A stretch of DNA of 64,000 nt. Origin: Laccaria trichodermophora. Lineage: Eukaryota; Basidiomycota; Agaricomycetes; Agaricales; Hydnangiaceae. Below, piece by piece: positions 50,625-62,611 of the stretch (the stretch's first letter is position 1; every line of letters begins with the position of its first letter). The notes beneath the pieces were generated by a model. The model was not told where the DNA came from. It saw nothing but the letters and a program-made list of their open reading frames with translations, and searched no databases. The translations under genes and the position numbers were made by a program. The stretch lies in assembly GCA_018417955.1 (NCBI GenBank), contig JACTVC010000001.1, positions 620,001 through 684,000 on the forward strand. The letters run 5' to 3'.

Positions 50625-52203
50625 ATGTCACTCTTTAGCTATCTAGAAAGTCCCAATGCAAACCTGGTCAGTACTCTTTCATTATCGCATTCTTCACAGC
50701 TAACACGTCTGGTTAAAGGTTTGTTGCATATGTCGGTATGTAAAGTCTTTTCTACACCAAGACCTTGTTTGATAACCTTCACAGAGCACCGTTCACGGAT
50801 CCCACAACAACCCGCACCTGCGCACACACTTTCTGTCGCGAATGCATCATACATTCCCTAACTCACTCGCCCCAATGTCCTGTAGATCGCTCTCCACTCA
50901 GTCTGTCCGATCTAGGGCCAGCTAATCCCATAGTCAGATCAGTATGTCCTTTCCCTTATGTCTCCTACACTCTCACAACTCTCTACAAAACAGCTAGTGG
51001 ATGAACTCCTTGTGGCATGCGTACACCGCATAGAAGGGTGCACGTATACCAGCCAGAGACAGCTCCTTGCAACCCATCTAAAGGACGAATGCTCATACAG
51101 CCAGGTGGCATGCACGCACAAGGACTGCGAGGAGATGCTGAAGAGGTCCGAATTACCAAGGCATATCCAAGAGACGCATCAGAATGCATCCGAGGAAGAG
51201 GAAACTTCGCCAACTACTCAGAAATCGACTACTTCTGACAACGATGATAGAGTCAGTCCTGGTAGCTCATGTTTTGCCATGTACTCATGACTCTGCTCAG
51301 ATGTCGAACGAATGCCCACATGCCATTTACGGATGTCCTTACGATGGGCCCTTGACATCCACATACCATCTTCTTACATGTCCTTATGAAACTATCAAAG
51401 ACTTTTTCCCCGCCAATAATGCACGTTTATCGCTTCTTACGGAACAGAATCTCCTGCTGCGACACCGCGTGGAAAGCTTGGAAGGGACGGTGCAAAGTCT
51501 GAGGCGGGACATGGCTGCGGTGAGACATGCCTTGGGGCCGTGGTTCCGCTTGGACAGCCATTTGATCACCAGCGAAGTGCATCTGCAAAACCAACCTCCC
51601 AGCTCCTCATCGTCCTCTGCGAGGGCGGTGGGGCATGGCGAGGGGTTTGCTGAACGGCTTGAGGCACGTGAATACGCTGCTTCGTTTGATCCATTGGCAT
51701 TTTATTTCCCTGAAGCGAGTCAGGTTAGAAGGAGCGGACACCGTGCAAGCACTAGCGTCGGTGGGATAAACGGACATAATGGATTGCCAGGACCAACGAT
51801 TGGGCACCAAGTGGGATTTCAAATGCCAGGGCCAGGATCAGAACCATTTGGGCATCCACCTGGCTTGCGGTCAACGGCCGTGGCACCTCTTGATCTTGGA
51901 ACGACATTGGAAGGGACGTTGAAAGGACTACGCGAGAGTGTTGTGAATGTTGCGGCGGGGATGGACTCGCTGGGTCGACGAAGCGAAATCGCACTTACAA
52001 ACGAATCGCTGCGATTGGGAGAAGAGGTGGTGTCGTTGCGAGGGAATGTGCATGGATTGAGAATGCAAGTACACGCGATGATGATGGATAGAAATGCACA
52101 GTATACTGGACGAGGAAGTGGGGGAGACAATGACGACGGGTTAGGGTGGATGATACCGCCTCCTGGGCAAAGAATGTACGCTGGATCGATTACGAAATTG
52201 TAA
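50625..52203 (+). CDS. RING and TRAF-type zinc finger protein, probable E3 ubiquitin ligase
   Basis: Five exons. After a short leader (MSLFSYLESPNANL) comes a RING finger: VCCICRAPF (joined over an intron), TCAHTFCREC, and QCPVDRSPL, a C3HC3D-type variant with Asp in the last ligand position. TRAF-type fingers follow (CVHRIEGCTYTSQRQLLATH; CSYSQVACTHKDCEEMLKRS; HAIYGCPYDGPLTSTYHLLT), then a coiled coil (LTEQNLLLRHRVESLEGTVQ), a Gly/Pro-rich linker and a C-terminal helical part (LRESVVNVAAGMDSLGRRSE). The layout resembles TRAF-family ligases and many Agaricomycete RING-TRAF proteins. Ubiquitin ligase activity is inferred from the RING; substrates unknown. Confidence 0.8.
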
Positions 52204-52226
52204 ACACTACGGTAAAAAAAACTAGT

Positions 52227-52763
52227 CTATGAAGATGCGTCGAGGCGATCGAGAAGGGCTTGAACCTCTTTGACTGCGGCCTTTCTTTGGTTACGGGCAT
52301 CTATCCAGTCACGTTCTGACTCTAGGGCATCCAGACGGAGGAGAGATTGAAGAAGAAGCTCTCCGAGACGCCTGTATTCCTTTTGCTGGATGGGGGTATC
52401 TTCTCTAGGAGTGGCGAGAAGGGTATTCAGGGAAGGAAGGAGTTCGGTGCGAACGTTTGCGAGTTCTGAGGATATAGTGTTAATGAGAGATTGCTCAGAA
52501 GACTGGTCGTGCTGCGGTGGTCCAGGTTGTGAAATTGGATGGTCATGAGCGATAATGGCGATTGAAGAGTTTTTTACGAGATGGTATTGAGAGATGGTGG
52601 CGTTGTCGTCCTTCATGACAGTGCCCTTGTAAATGAGTTTGAAAGCATTGTATGGGATATGAGTGTGCTCTGAAATGGCAGTACGAATTGCAGACAGTTT
52701 TGTGTCTGGAGGAGGAAGGGCGAATGAAAATCTTTCTTTTCCCCACTTTACAGTGACGGACAT
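52227..52763 (-). CDS. BAG-family Hsp70 co-chaperone with ubiquitin-like domain
   Basis: Single-exon gene of 178 aa. The N-terminal ~75 residues form a ubiquitin-like fold (SVTVKWGKERFSFALPPPD; IPYNAFKLIYKGTVMKDD; SSIAIIAHDH). A short Gln/Pro linker precedes a C-terminal three-helix BAG domain (NTISSELANVRTELLPSLN; EYRRLGELLLQSLLRLDALE; RNQRKAAVKEVQALLDRLD). BAG proteins bind the Hsp70 ATPase domain and release nucleotide; the ubiquitin-like domain can dock to the proteasome. Similar two-domain proteins are the fission yeast Bag101/102 and Bag-1. It is divergent from PBS2, with 91 bp between start codons, suggesting a shared stress-responsive promoter. Confidence 0.87.
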   Translation of the reverse strand: MSVTVKWGKERFSFALPPPDTKLSAIRTAISEHTHIPYNAFKLIYKGTVMKDDNATISQYHLVKNSSIAIIAHDHPISQPGPPQHDQSSEQSLINTISSELANVRTELLPSLNTLLATPREDTPIQQKEYRRLGELLLQSLLRLDALESERDWIDARNQRKAAVKEVQALLDRLDASS

Positions 52764-52854
52764 GGTTGGAGAGTTGATATTATTGATATATTATTAGTTG
52801 TATTACTGTATCACAGTATCACTTGTATCACTACTACACATTCATCCTACTCCC

Positions 52855-54617
52855 ATGTCAGAATCAGAACCTCGCAGAATAGTTCAAAAGCCCCTCACAG
52901 GGCTTCTTCCAAATAGAGGCCAGCATCCTGCTTCGACTCCCATTCCCCCGTCTCTTCAAGCAAAAATGGCTGCTGTCAGTTGTTTTATCATCCATACCTC
53001 CAAACTATCACTCACCTCGAACAGTTCGCAAATAGGGCTCAGCCTATACCCGTAGATTCTGCAACTGCTGCCCTTCAACGTGCTTCCCTCGACCCGATCC
53101 ACCCAGGTCTCAACCCCACTCGTACTTACCCACCACCCGCAGTCCCTACTTCTCGTACCCGTGGTGCAGGCATGTCTGCTCGCAGGCAACGCCCGGCTTT
53201 TAGTCTTCGCGATATCGATCCTTCCATCGTAGATCCTCCTTTCTCAGGAGGGGGTGTAGCCGCAGCCGGTCTAGGCGCAGGCCGTCCTTCACTTCCTGAT
53301 CCTCCTCGTCGACCTCCTGCAGGCAACTTTGGCTCTCCCTTTTCAAATTTCTCAAAAATCGTGTATGTCGTTCTCTTTCAACGCCTTTCATCCTCTCATT
53401 TCTTTTCCCCCTATCACAGTGACCCTTCAGGTGCTCTCAATTTCAATGGCAAGGCTGTTCTCCACGCGACAGGTGTTAATTTTTCCAGTGGCGCCTCTTT
53501 CGCTATCAACATGGGCCAACTACAACTCGACGAAGAACTGGGAAAAGGAAATTATGGCACTGTTAAAAAGGTTCTGCATAAACCCACAAACGTGGCCATG
53601 GCGATGAAGGTCCACTCTAGCTCCACTATCTCAATCTTATCCTCATTTTTCATCATTTTTTTTCTTTCAGGAAATTCGTCTCGAGCTTGAAGATGCAAAG
53701 CTAAACGCCATCATCATGGAACTCGACGTCCTTCATCGGGCCGTTGCACCAGAAATCGTCGAATTTTACGGTGCTTTTTTTATCGAATCATGTGTTTACT
53801 ATTGCATGGAGTACATGGATGCCGGCTCCCTGGATAAACTTCAGGGAGCAGGCGTCCCAGAAGATGTACTTGGTCGCATCGCTGGCAGTATGGTTCGCGG
53901 ACTCAAATTTCTCAAGGACGACCTCAATATCATTCATCGAGGCAAGTTTCTCTCAGCTGCTCGTCAAAACCTCGCTCCTTACCAGAATTAGATGTGAAAC
54001 CCACCAACGTTCTAGTCAACAGAAAAGGGGAGATCAAACTCTGCGATTTTGGCATATCAGGCGAACTCGACAAATCGCTGGCAAAGACGAACATTGGCTG
54101 TCAGAGTTATATGGCGGTGAGTTCCTTGAGAATGACTGCACTTTACAGTGCTGACTTGGCTTAGCCGGAACGAATCAAAGGAGAATCGCAGAACAACCTC
54201 GGGACATACACCGTTTCATCAGACGTGTGGTCTCTGGGCCTATCAATGATCGAGATTGGGCTTGGCCAATACCCCTACCCACCCGAAACATACTCCAATG
54301 TGTTCGCTCAATTGACGGCGATCGTACATGGTGATCCCCCGGAATTACCAGAAGAAAAGTACTCGGACCAAGCGCGGGATTGGGTCGCTCAATGTCTCAG
54401 GAAAGACCCAGAACGAAGGGCAAGTTATCGTGAGCTACTGGTGAGTGTCTGTATATCAAACTCATGAAGCAAGACTGATGTCACTCAGGACCACCCATTC
54501 CTCGTCGAAAACTCAAAGGTCGAGGTGGATATGGTTGGATGGGTTGAGAGGGCTCTAGAATATCGAAAAAAGGCGTCGACCCCGACTCCAGTGCCGCCAT
54601 TACCGCAATCAGTGTGA
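52855..54617 (+). CDS. PBS2: MAP kinase kinase of the HOG pathway (Pbs2-type)
   Basis: Multi-exon gene. A Pro-rich N-terminal region (QKPLTGLLPNRGQHP, LPDPPRRPPAGNF) precedes the kinase domain: MGQLQLDEELGKGNYGTVKK (Gly loop), AMAMKEIRLELEDAKL (catalytic Lys), IIMELDVLHRAVAPEIVEFY, YCMEYMDAGSLDKL, IIHRDVKPTNVLV (HRD), LCDFGISGEL (DFG), and activation loop SLAKTNIGCQSYMAPERI with the S-x-x-x-T phosphoacceptors. LGTYTVSSDVWSLGLSMIEI and WVAQCLRKDPERRASYREL complete the fold. Sequence blocks match Pbs2, which receives signals from MAPKKKs such as Ssk2/Ssk22 and phosphorylates Hog1 during osmotic stress. The N-terminus is shorter than in budding yeast. Confidence 0.93.
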
Positions 54618-55172
54618 TGAGGCTCTCCTAGCTTGACATTATTCGCATCTCGTCGAAAAAGCCGCTGCCGCATCGCTTGTTCGATTCATGCTCTTGGGCT
54701 ACTCTTCCAGTATACTCCCAGACTACATAGTGTCGCCACGAGCCACTTGCGGAGATATCCCCTTGTGCGTGCCACCCAGTAGACATTCAAGAGCCCTACA
54801 ACTCACATACACCACACCACTCCACTGTCTACGTCTCGTTACGACGCCCATACACGCACAGAACGCTTCTCCCCCCCACCCATATACACACGTACAACTG
54901 CTCGCCATCTCAAATCAGCCACAGCAGTTCACACTCGCTGCGATAAGCTAGATACCCACTGTACAACATGCCACTTTCTCGGTTTTAGTTTCGTCGTGGG
55001 ATCTGGGATTACCTCTGCGTCGCTTGTGCTACAATACCATTTCCAGACTTTGCAGGTCTCCATCTTCTCGAGGTACATGCAGTGATGTAAAGTAAAAATA
55101 AAATAAAACCATGAGAGAAGAGCGAAAACCCGTCGCGGGCAAAATACCGTACGAAAACTAAGAAAAAGTCGA
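54618..55172. other. Convergent 3' intergenic spacer between PBS2 and mL44
   Basis: About 555 bp with no convincing ORF, RNA gene or repeat. It holds the 3' UTRs of the two converging genes. AAATAAAATAAAACC near 55095 is a possible polyadenylation signal region. Confidence 0.6.
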
Positions 55173-55931
55173 CTATGACTTGATCACTAGTCTCCCCTCC
55201 GGTCCACCCATACGGTCACACGCTGATAGAGCATCACGATGGAATGCTTCATGCAGTGCTCCCTTCACCAGCATACATGGCAGCAGTCGTGTATGGAACA
55301 CCCTGTGTGCCACGGAGCCTCCCTGACAAAATGCATCGGTCAGAGCATCAGAAAGGGTAGAGGAGCAGAACTACAAACTGGGAAAAGATGCCGCCCACCA
55401 CTGCTGTTACCGCGTCTCCCTGAACCTTGTAAAGCCCTACCTTCCGCAGGTCAGATGAGTCAAACACTTGCTCGCGAACCTCTGGAGCGATGGCAGGTAC
55501 CCATCGCAAATGGCGACCAAGACCCCATTTCGAACCTACGTGTTTCCCTAGAGCATAGGTGTGGAGGGTGTGGTAGGCGATGTCCTCCAAGTCGTGCTCG
55601 GGTGTGAGGGCCGAGCTTGAGGTTAAGAAGAGGTGAAGGTAAGCGTTAAGAACACGGCGACCTGTGGGCAGTTAGTCCACACAACCTGGAACGTGCTCAT
55701 GGCATACCGATGAAGCTTAGACTTGCGTTATGCCCGTTCGTAGCTGTTTGATGACTGGCATGGCTAAGTATACGACGAGCGAGTTCTGGGGGGAATTGAA
55801 GCCCGGGAAAGACTGGCAAATGGTCTGAAAACTTTGTGCCACACCGCACCTCCTGCCTACCTGTTACAGGCCTTGAAGCCACAGGAGCCTTTGGAATTCA
55901 ACGACTTTACAGAGCGGGCTGGACGCGACAT
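55173..55931 (-). CDS. Mitochondrial large-subunit ribosomal protein mL44
   Basis: Four exons on the minus strand, start ATG 55931 and TAG at 55173. The N-terminus (MSRPARSVKSLNSKG) fits a mitochondrial presequence. Conserved blocks follow: LQFPPELARRILSHASHQTA, SLSFIG joined to RRVLNAYLHLFLTSSS, EHDLEDIAYHTLHTYALGKH, LRKVGLYKVQGDAVTAVVGG, IFSQFGGSVAHRVFHTRLLP. These match mL44 (yeast Mrpl3), a ribosomal protein with a RNase III-like fold that lacks the catalytic signature. It sits in the mitochondrial large subunit. Divergent from ILS1, 142 bp between starts; both serve translation, though in different compartments. Confidence 0.82.
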
Positions 55932-56073
55932 GGAGATATATATTTTGAGGTCGTATTTTTAGCCATCTATCGGCAAAACCCGTCAGATTAGATTTCTACT
56001 CTGACTGACTCGTTCATTTATCCTCTTCAAATCAAGCGATATCCTTGTCAAGAGGCGTTTTGAGTCAATTCTC

Positions 56074-59000
56074 ATGTCGTTCGCCCCTCATGACGGTCAG
56101 TCCTACGATTGTCTACGTGGATTCATACCTCACCCAAACCCTCAGTTTCCGCTTCCTTTGATTTTTCAAAGGAAGAGACAAAAGTTCTCGCATTTTGGAA
56201 AGAGATTGACGCGTTTCAGACCAGCTTGAAACTTTCTGAAGGCAAACCAGAATTTACTTTCTACGATGGTCCTCCGTTCGCCACTGGCCTTCCTCACTAC
56301 GGACATCTGCTTGCTGGGACGATCAAGGTATGCACACGACGCTTGACATTCGGCCCTCGCAGATCTAACAGATCTCCGCGCAGGATATCGTGACTCGACA
56401 TGCCCACGTCAGCGGGTACCACGTATCCCGTCGATTCGGCTGGGATACGCACGGCCTGCCCGTAGAACACGAAATAGACAAACGCCTCGGGATCACCTGC
56501 AAGGAAGATGTCATGAAAATGGGCATTGACAAGTACAACGAAGAGTGTCGAAAGATCGTCATGCGGTATTCGTCTGAATGGCGGCAGACTGTTGAGAGGA
56601 TGGGCCGGTGGATCGATTTCGACAACGATTATAAAACGCTGAATCTCCCTTTTATGGAGTCGGTGTGGTGGGCTTTTAGCGAGCTGTTCAAGAAAGGAAT
56701 GGTGTATCGCGGCTTGAGGGTTATGCCGTATTCAACTGGATGTACCACGCCTCTTTCGAATTTCGAAGCTGGGCAAGCGTATCAAGACGTGAACGACCCC
56801 GCTGGTCAGTTTTTTTTTCTTTTTCCTTTTTTTTTCTTTCTGTCTGATCTGCTTTTCAAGTCACCGTCGCGTTTCCTTTGGTGGACGACCCCAGCACGTC
56901 GTTGTTGGCATGGACGACGACGCCTTGGACTCTGCCCTCCAATCTAGCCCTCTGCGTTCATCCAGACTACACGTACATCAAGATCCACGACGCAGAACGC
57001 AACCAGAATTTTATCATCCACGAAGGACTACTGAAAACTTTGTACAAAGATCCGAAAAAGGCAAAGTACAAGAAACTTGGTCAATTCCATGGTGCAGATA
57101 TGAAGGGATGGCGCTATGTGCCGCTATTCGAGTATTTTACTGACCAGGTAAAGGTCGACTTGTTTGAACTTTATACCTTGCTAATTGCTCGTCGATCAAG
57201 TTCGAAGACAAGGCTTTCAGAGTCGTCGTGGACACATATGTCACCGACGCTGACGGTACGGGTATCGTCCACCAGGCGCCTGCCTTTGGTGAGGATGATC
57301 ACCGCATCGCCATCGCGAACGGCGTTCTGCGTCCCGATGAGATGCCACCCTGTCCCATCGACGACCGCGGCATATTTACAAAAGAGGTTCCTGACTTTGC
57401 CGGACTTCATGTCAAGGCGGCGGATAGCCCAATCCAGAAAGTTCTCAAAGCCAAGGGTCGACTTATAGTTCAGTCGACGCTCAACCATAGTTATCCTTTC
57501 TGCTGGAGGTAAGCCCAGATCACTGGTCGAAGTGACTTGTACGGATCCTGTTTTTTTCAAGGTCTGGGACGCCCTTGATTTATCGCGCGATTCCAGTTTG
57601 GTTCGTCAGAGTGACACCGATCGTAGAACAGCTTGTTGCTAACAATGAAGGGACAAGATGGTTTGTCCATGTACTCTGCAAGGTTAACCGCTAACGTGTG
57701 GTGCAGGGTACCACAGAATGTCGGCGAAAATCGATTTGGTAACTGGCTTGCGAATGCCAGGGATTGGAATGTTTCGAGGAACCGTTACTGGGGCACACCG
57801 ATGCCTTTGTGGGTCAGCAATGACATGGAAGAGGTATAAGTGTTGTCCTCCGACTGGGAACTTGGCTGAGCCTTTCGCCGTAGATTGTGTGCGTTGGCTC
57901 AGTGGAAGAACTTGAAAGATTATCCGGCGTAACAGGAATCAACGATATCCATCGGGACAAAATTGACCACATCACCATTCCATCTCAGAAGGGAAAAGGA
58001 GTCCTGAGACGTGTTGAAGAGGTTTTTGATTGCTGGTTTGAGTCCGGCAGGTGCGTCACCTCTTCTGCCATAGTTCTTCGGCATTCTGAACGAAGAAAAA
58101 AAAATAGCATGCCATACGCACAACAACATTATCCATTTGAGAACAAGGAGCTGTTCGAACGCACCCACCCTGCCGACTTTGTGTCCGAAGGCATCGATCA
58201 GACTCGAGGCTGGTTCTATACCCTCTTGGTACTTTCGACACATCTCTTTGGGAAAGCACCGTGGAAGAATCTGATCGTAACTGGACTCGTCCTTGCCGCG
58301 TAAGCATTGCGTTCGTCGTCGTCTGAAGTATCTTCATACCTTTGTAGAGATGGCAAGAAGATGAGTAAGAGCCTGCGAAATTATCCTGATCCAAACATCA
58401 TCATCGACAAGTATGGTGCTGACGCCACAAGGTGGGAGAACTAGTGAATCTTTACAGGAAATCGGAAACTCATTGTATGCCAAGAATGTTCCTCGTCAAT
58501 TCGCCTATTGTACGTGGTGACAATCTGCGGTTCCGTGAAGAGGGTGTCCGCGAAGTCATCGCCCGCGTTCTTTTACCCTGGCTCAACTCCTTCCGATTCT
58601 TCTTGGGGCATGTTGCGCTGTTTAAGAAGGTAAATGGCACTGATTTCGTTTACAACGCACACGCCCCACTGCCAAACAACGTCATGGACCGATGGATCCT
58701 TGCTCGTTGTCAGTCCTTGATCAAACTAGTTAGGGAAGAAATGGCGGCTTATCGACTTTACACCATCATCCCCCGCCTCCTGGATCTCATCGATGAGCTC
58801 ACCAATTGGTACATTCGATTCAATCGCAAACGCCTCAAAGGCGAGGACGGCAAGGAAGATACCAACTTGGCTCTTAATACCCTATTTGAAGCACTCCTTA
58901 CACTGTGCCGGACCATGGTAAGGGGTATTTTCTTCTCAATTTCGTTAACTTGATATATTTGCGAAGTCTTCATATACGCCCTTCATAACGGAAAACCTCT

Positions 59001-59931
59001 ATCAGTCATTGCGAAAATTTATTCCAGAAGATCCTTCCGCTGGGGACACTCGTTCCGTTCATTTCCTTAGTTTCCCCGAGGTCAAGGAGGAATACTTCGA
59101 TGCGGACATTGAACGCCAGGTGAAGAGGATGCAGGCTGTCATCGAACTCTCAAGAAATATTCGCGATCGGACCAATTTGTCGCTCAAGGTGGGGTAAATA
59201 TAGACTGTACGAAGATGAGAGTTTTGACCCCTTCACAGGTGCCGTTGAAGGAGCTATTGGTGTTCCATCCCGACCAGGAATATATTGCAGATATCGAACC
59301 TTTGCAACGATATATACAATCGGAGCTTAACGTCCGCGATATAACATTTTCATCCGATGAGACCCTATCTGGCGTGCAATATAAAGCGGTGGCGGACTGG
59401 GCTATCTTGGGCAAGAAGTTGCGCAAGGACTTGGGCCGTGTAAAGAACGCCTTGCCGAACGTCGCCAGCGATGCGGTCAGGAACTTTATCACTACAGGAA
59501 GTATCGTGGTTGACGGAATTGAGCTGGTTACTGGTGATATCGCAGTCCAGCGGTACCTTGATCTTCCGGCTGGGTCGGAAGGTCTGTACGCCACACACAC
59601 AGACAACGACGTTGTCGTTCGCCTTGACATCCAGATACACGCCGACTTGCAAGGCGAATGGTTAGCTCGCGAGCTTACCAACCGCGTTCAGAAACTACGG
59701 AAGAAAGCTGGCCTCCAGGCTATCGACGATGTCAATATTTTCTACCGCTTTGAAGAAGGTTCGGGCAGTGAATTGCTTGCTGCTATAGAAGGGAACGCAG
59801 ATATCATCACGAAAACGGTTGGATGTCTTCCCGTGGATGTGAAAAAGCGGAAGGAGACAAGCGAGGTTCTCATTGAGGAAGAGCAGGAAGTGGCCGATGT
59901 GAAGTTCATGTTATATCTGGCCAGGCCTTAG
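56074..59931 (+). CDS. ILS1: Cytosolic isoleucyl-tRNA synthetase
   Basis: About 13 exons. MSFAPHD is followed after an intron by [20 protein letters not shown]. The class I HIGH motif is [10 protein letters not shown], and the KMSKS motif is [14 protein letters not shown]. The editing CP1 domain contains [20 protein letters not shown] and [39 protein letters not shown] and [13 protein letters not shown] are typical of eukaryotic IleRS. The anticodon-binding region includes [15 protein letters not shown] and [19 protein letters not shown]. The C-terminal extension ([39 protein letters not shown]) matches the eukaryotic cytosolic enzyme. It charges tRNA-Ile with isoleucine and hydrolyses mischarged valine. 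The frame looks intact through all junctions checked. Confidence 0.95.
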
Positions 59932-60000
59932 AAAAGCTGATTCAATTAAAATCTTTGTAATACATAGTTGGTATAGAAGGAGGGATACACATACTTGACT

Positions 60001-60772
60001 TCATTTCTTTGACGACCCAAATCCTCCGAAACCCATTAGCTGCGCCATTTCCACGTCCTCGTCCCCGGTATCCTGAATGAGAGCCAATCGAGACTTTTCT
60101 TTCTCGGCCTTCTTTTCGGCTTTTTTCTGTTCTCTAAGCGCCTGTTCCTTAGCCTTGACTTCTGCCAATCGTTGGTCAAAGTCAAAAGCTTTGGCTGACG
60201 CAGCCTCTTTAGTTTTCTCTCGAAGAAGGGCTATTCGTGCTTGAACTTGCGCCAGAGTTGACCTTTCTACTTTCGTTGTCTGGCCCAGTGCCCGCAAGTC
60301 TGTATCATGCAACGTTCAGTGAGGACAGACAACAGATACATATATACTTACGCGCCCTGCTATTTATGTGATCGAGATAGCCTATGCTGTCTTTATATGT
60401 TCGGTCACACGTCTCGCAGAAGAACCCAGGTTGGCCAGGACCTCTCCCGCCTGGATTTTGGACGACCATGGTTTTATTGAGATTTTTGTCTAGTTCCAGA
60501 GGAGCATCGCGTTGCTTCATCAACTGGGTGGGCTTGGGTAAATCAGTTTTCTTCCCCTTGCGAGGACGCTTCCCTGTAGACTAGTTGACGAAGAAATGTA
60601 AGGCATGAGAGGTCCTGAATTGACCTTGTTTCAAACGCTCCTCATTCTCCTGCATACGCTCCCTCTCCTCTTGATCCTTCTTCTGTGCTCGTTCGGCATA
60701 TTCTTCTTTGTCCCATTTCTTCCTAAAGTCTGTGTCCGCAGCCTTGGCGCCATACGCACCGGACTTATCCAT
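60001..60772 (-). CDS. SNU23: Spliceosomal U4/U6.U5 tri-snRNP protein Snu23 (ZMAT2)
   Basis: Three or four exons. The N-terminus MDKSGAYGAKAADTDFRKKW is followed by DKEEYAERAQKKDQEERERM, a conserved R-x-K/T-W-D-K/R-E/D-Y helix. Then KRPRKGKKTD, NLNKTMVVQNPGGRGPGQPG, and a matrin-type C2H2 zinc finger FFCETCDRTYKDSIGYLDHI. The C-terminal half is a Lys/Glu helix (KEQALREQKKAEKKAEKEKS) ending GFGGFGSSKK. Snu23 is part of the precatalytic spliceosome B complex and contacts Prp8 near the 5' splice site. An in-frame ATG also exists at 60814, only 6 bp from the next gene's start; 60772 fits the family better. Divergent from ERD1. Confidence 0.9.
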
Positions 60773-60820
60773 GTCTGACGTGGAGTTATTTGTTGAAATG
60801 TATTTTGATCCCAATCCATA

Positions 60821-62423
60821 ATGAACGACGCAGACGCCCCTTCCGAAAAATCGCTTAATTTTCTATTCCCTCTTCCATATCGTGTCTTTGGTCTCTTGGG
60901 TCTTGGGATACTGGCTTGGGCCACAAATTTGCATGGCCTTGACAAACTTGGGGTGGACACTGTTTCAGCGCTGGACCTTCGCACAGAGGGAGCCTATGCG
61001 AGAGGTCCATTAATTTCACATCGCTCAGCTGGTTACAATCAAGTTATAGCAGCAAACTTGTACACTTCCGCTTACCGCGTCTTCATTGGGTATACTGTGA
61101 TTTGGTTTCTTTCATGGACAACCTATCGGCTTGCTACATACGGGGATGCTACGCTAGTCGACGCGTACGGTTATATACCTGGCGTGACTGCTCTATGGAT
61201 CCTTGCTCTTCTTGTATGTCCATACAATATCCTTTGGAAATCTGAACGCAACAAGTTCACTCAGTGAGGTTTTCTTCATCTCGTGTCTCGGTCAGTAGGA
61301 GACTCACTTTACGTGCTGTATACGCCAGGGCTGCCCGACGCTGCTTCTTCTCATCCTCGACCAGTCCGGTCTGCTTTTCTGACGTGGTATTCGCCGATAT
61401 CGGAACGTCCTTCGCGAAGGTTTTTGGAGATGTCTGGCTTTCTTTATGCATGCTTATGCCTGGAAATACCCTTCTAATGCCGCCATTGCAAGAGGGATGG
61501 ATGCGTTGGGTGCTTCCAACGATCATGAGGTACGAAACATTTGCCGTTCGAAGGTACGGTTGGAGAGTAATGATATCTAGTTTGCCGTATATCGCGCGTT
61601 TTCGACAGTGTGTCATTGAATATAATCATCCAGACAATGAGAGTCGTCGGCCGCTGTTTAATGCGATAAAGTATGCCACAGCATTTCCCGTTATCTTTCT
61701 ATCTGCAGCCCAGCGGCTAGTTGTGGAGGATTTAAGAAGGGAAAAGGGTGACGTGATTTTTCAGGAGTCGTGGCATGGAGAGCACCAACTTTTTCGCCTG
61801 TGGTCAGTCAGCATCCTTTTGGTTGTCTTCGTTGCGCATCTTACGTGGATATCAGGTTGTTGGTGGCTGTGGTGAATTCTATCTACTCGTTCTGGTGGGA
61901 CGTGACAAATGATTGGGGGTTGGATCTCCTCAAGCTAGAGTCTCCGTCGAAAGTGGCACAAGAGAAAAGACCTCCACGTCGCCTTGTCCTGCCCCATCTT
62001 CATTCCGGTACACCACTTGTGCGCAGGGACTCTCAAGAGACCCTCGTGGAGGAACCCCTTCGCATTCCGCCTTTGGAAGACCCGCCAAACCATCGGCGAA
62101 CGCATCCATTTGGATTACGCCCCGTGCTCCTCTTTCCACTCACTGTATACCCGCTCTTGATTTTCTTGAACTTAATCTTGAGGATGACATGGTCAATCAA
62201 ACTTTCAACCCATCTACACACAACCAGTGACGGGAGCGTCGCCAGTCTTTGGTTGGAGGTGGCAGAACTAATTCGGAGATGGTTGTGGGTGTTCCTTCGC
62301 GTCGAGTGGGAGGTGATAAGAAAAGCGCAGGGTGGTGATTCTAAAAGTCACTATGACAATGATGGCCTAGAATATGAGATGGCTTATGATACACCCGAAA
62401 TCATGTCCCAGAGCGATTTGTAG
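60821..62423 (+). CDS. ERD1: EXS-domain Golgi membrane protein (Erd1-like)
   Basis: Several exons. FLFPLPYRVFGLLGLGILAW starts the first membrane segment. Others include VFIGYTVIWFLSWTTYRLAT, and GVTALWILALLVCPYNILWK. After a Phe-rich splice junction come DIGTSFAKVFGDVWLSLCML, YIARFRQCVIEYNHPD, NAIKYATAFPVIFLSAAQRL, and LLVAVVNSIYSFWWDVTNDW, which is a diagnostic EXS block. A soluble loop follows, then LLFPLTVYPLLIFLNLILRM and WLEVAELIRRWLWVFLRVEW. The family member Erd1 recycles phosphate from the Golgi lumen and is needed for retention of ER and Golgi proteins. Its EXS domain is shared with Xpr1/Syg1 phosphate exporters. The tail is acidic. Confidence 0.85.
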
Positions 62424-62611
62424 CGGATACTTATTTAGCGTACTCTAAGTAATGTTTGGTTCAAGCTTTCAGGTAGATTAACTTGAAACTGCAGCAACCT
62501 TTCTCCGATTTCGTAAGCCTTTCGTTGTGCTCTAATGTTCGTCCAGTAAATATACATAGTTTACAGTAGATTATAGAATTACAGAAAAAAAGTCCTTGAC
62601 ACCAATACTCG

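Noticed and set aside
54688..54951. 87-codon plus-strand ORF after PBS2
   Set aside because: Low-complexity Pro/His/Thr composition in a 3' intergenic spacer; no conserved motif.
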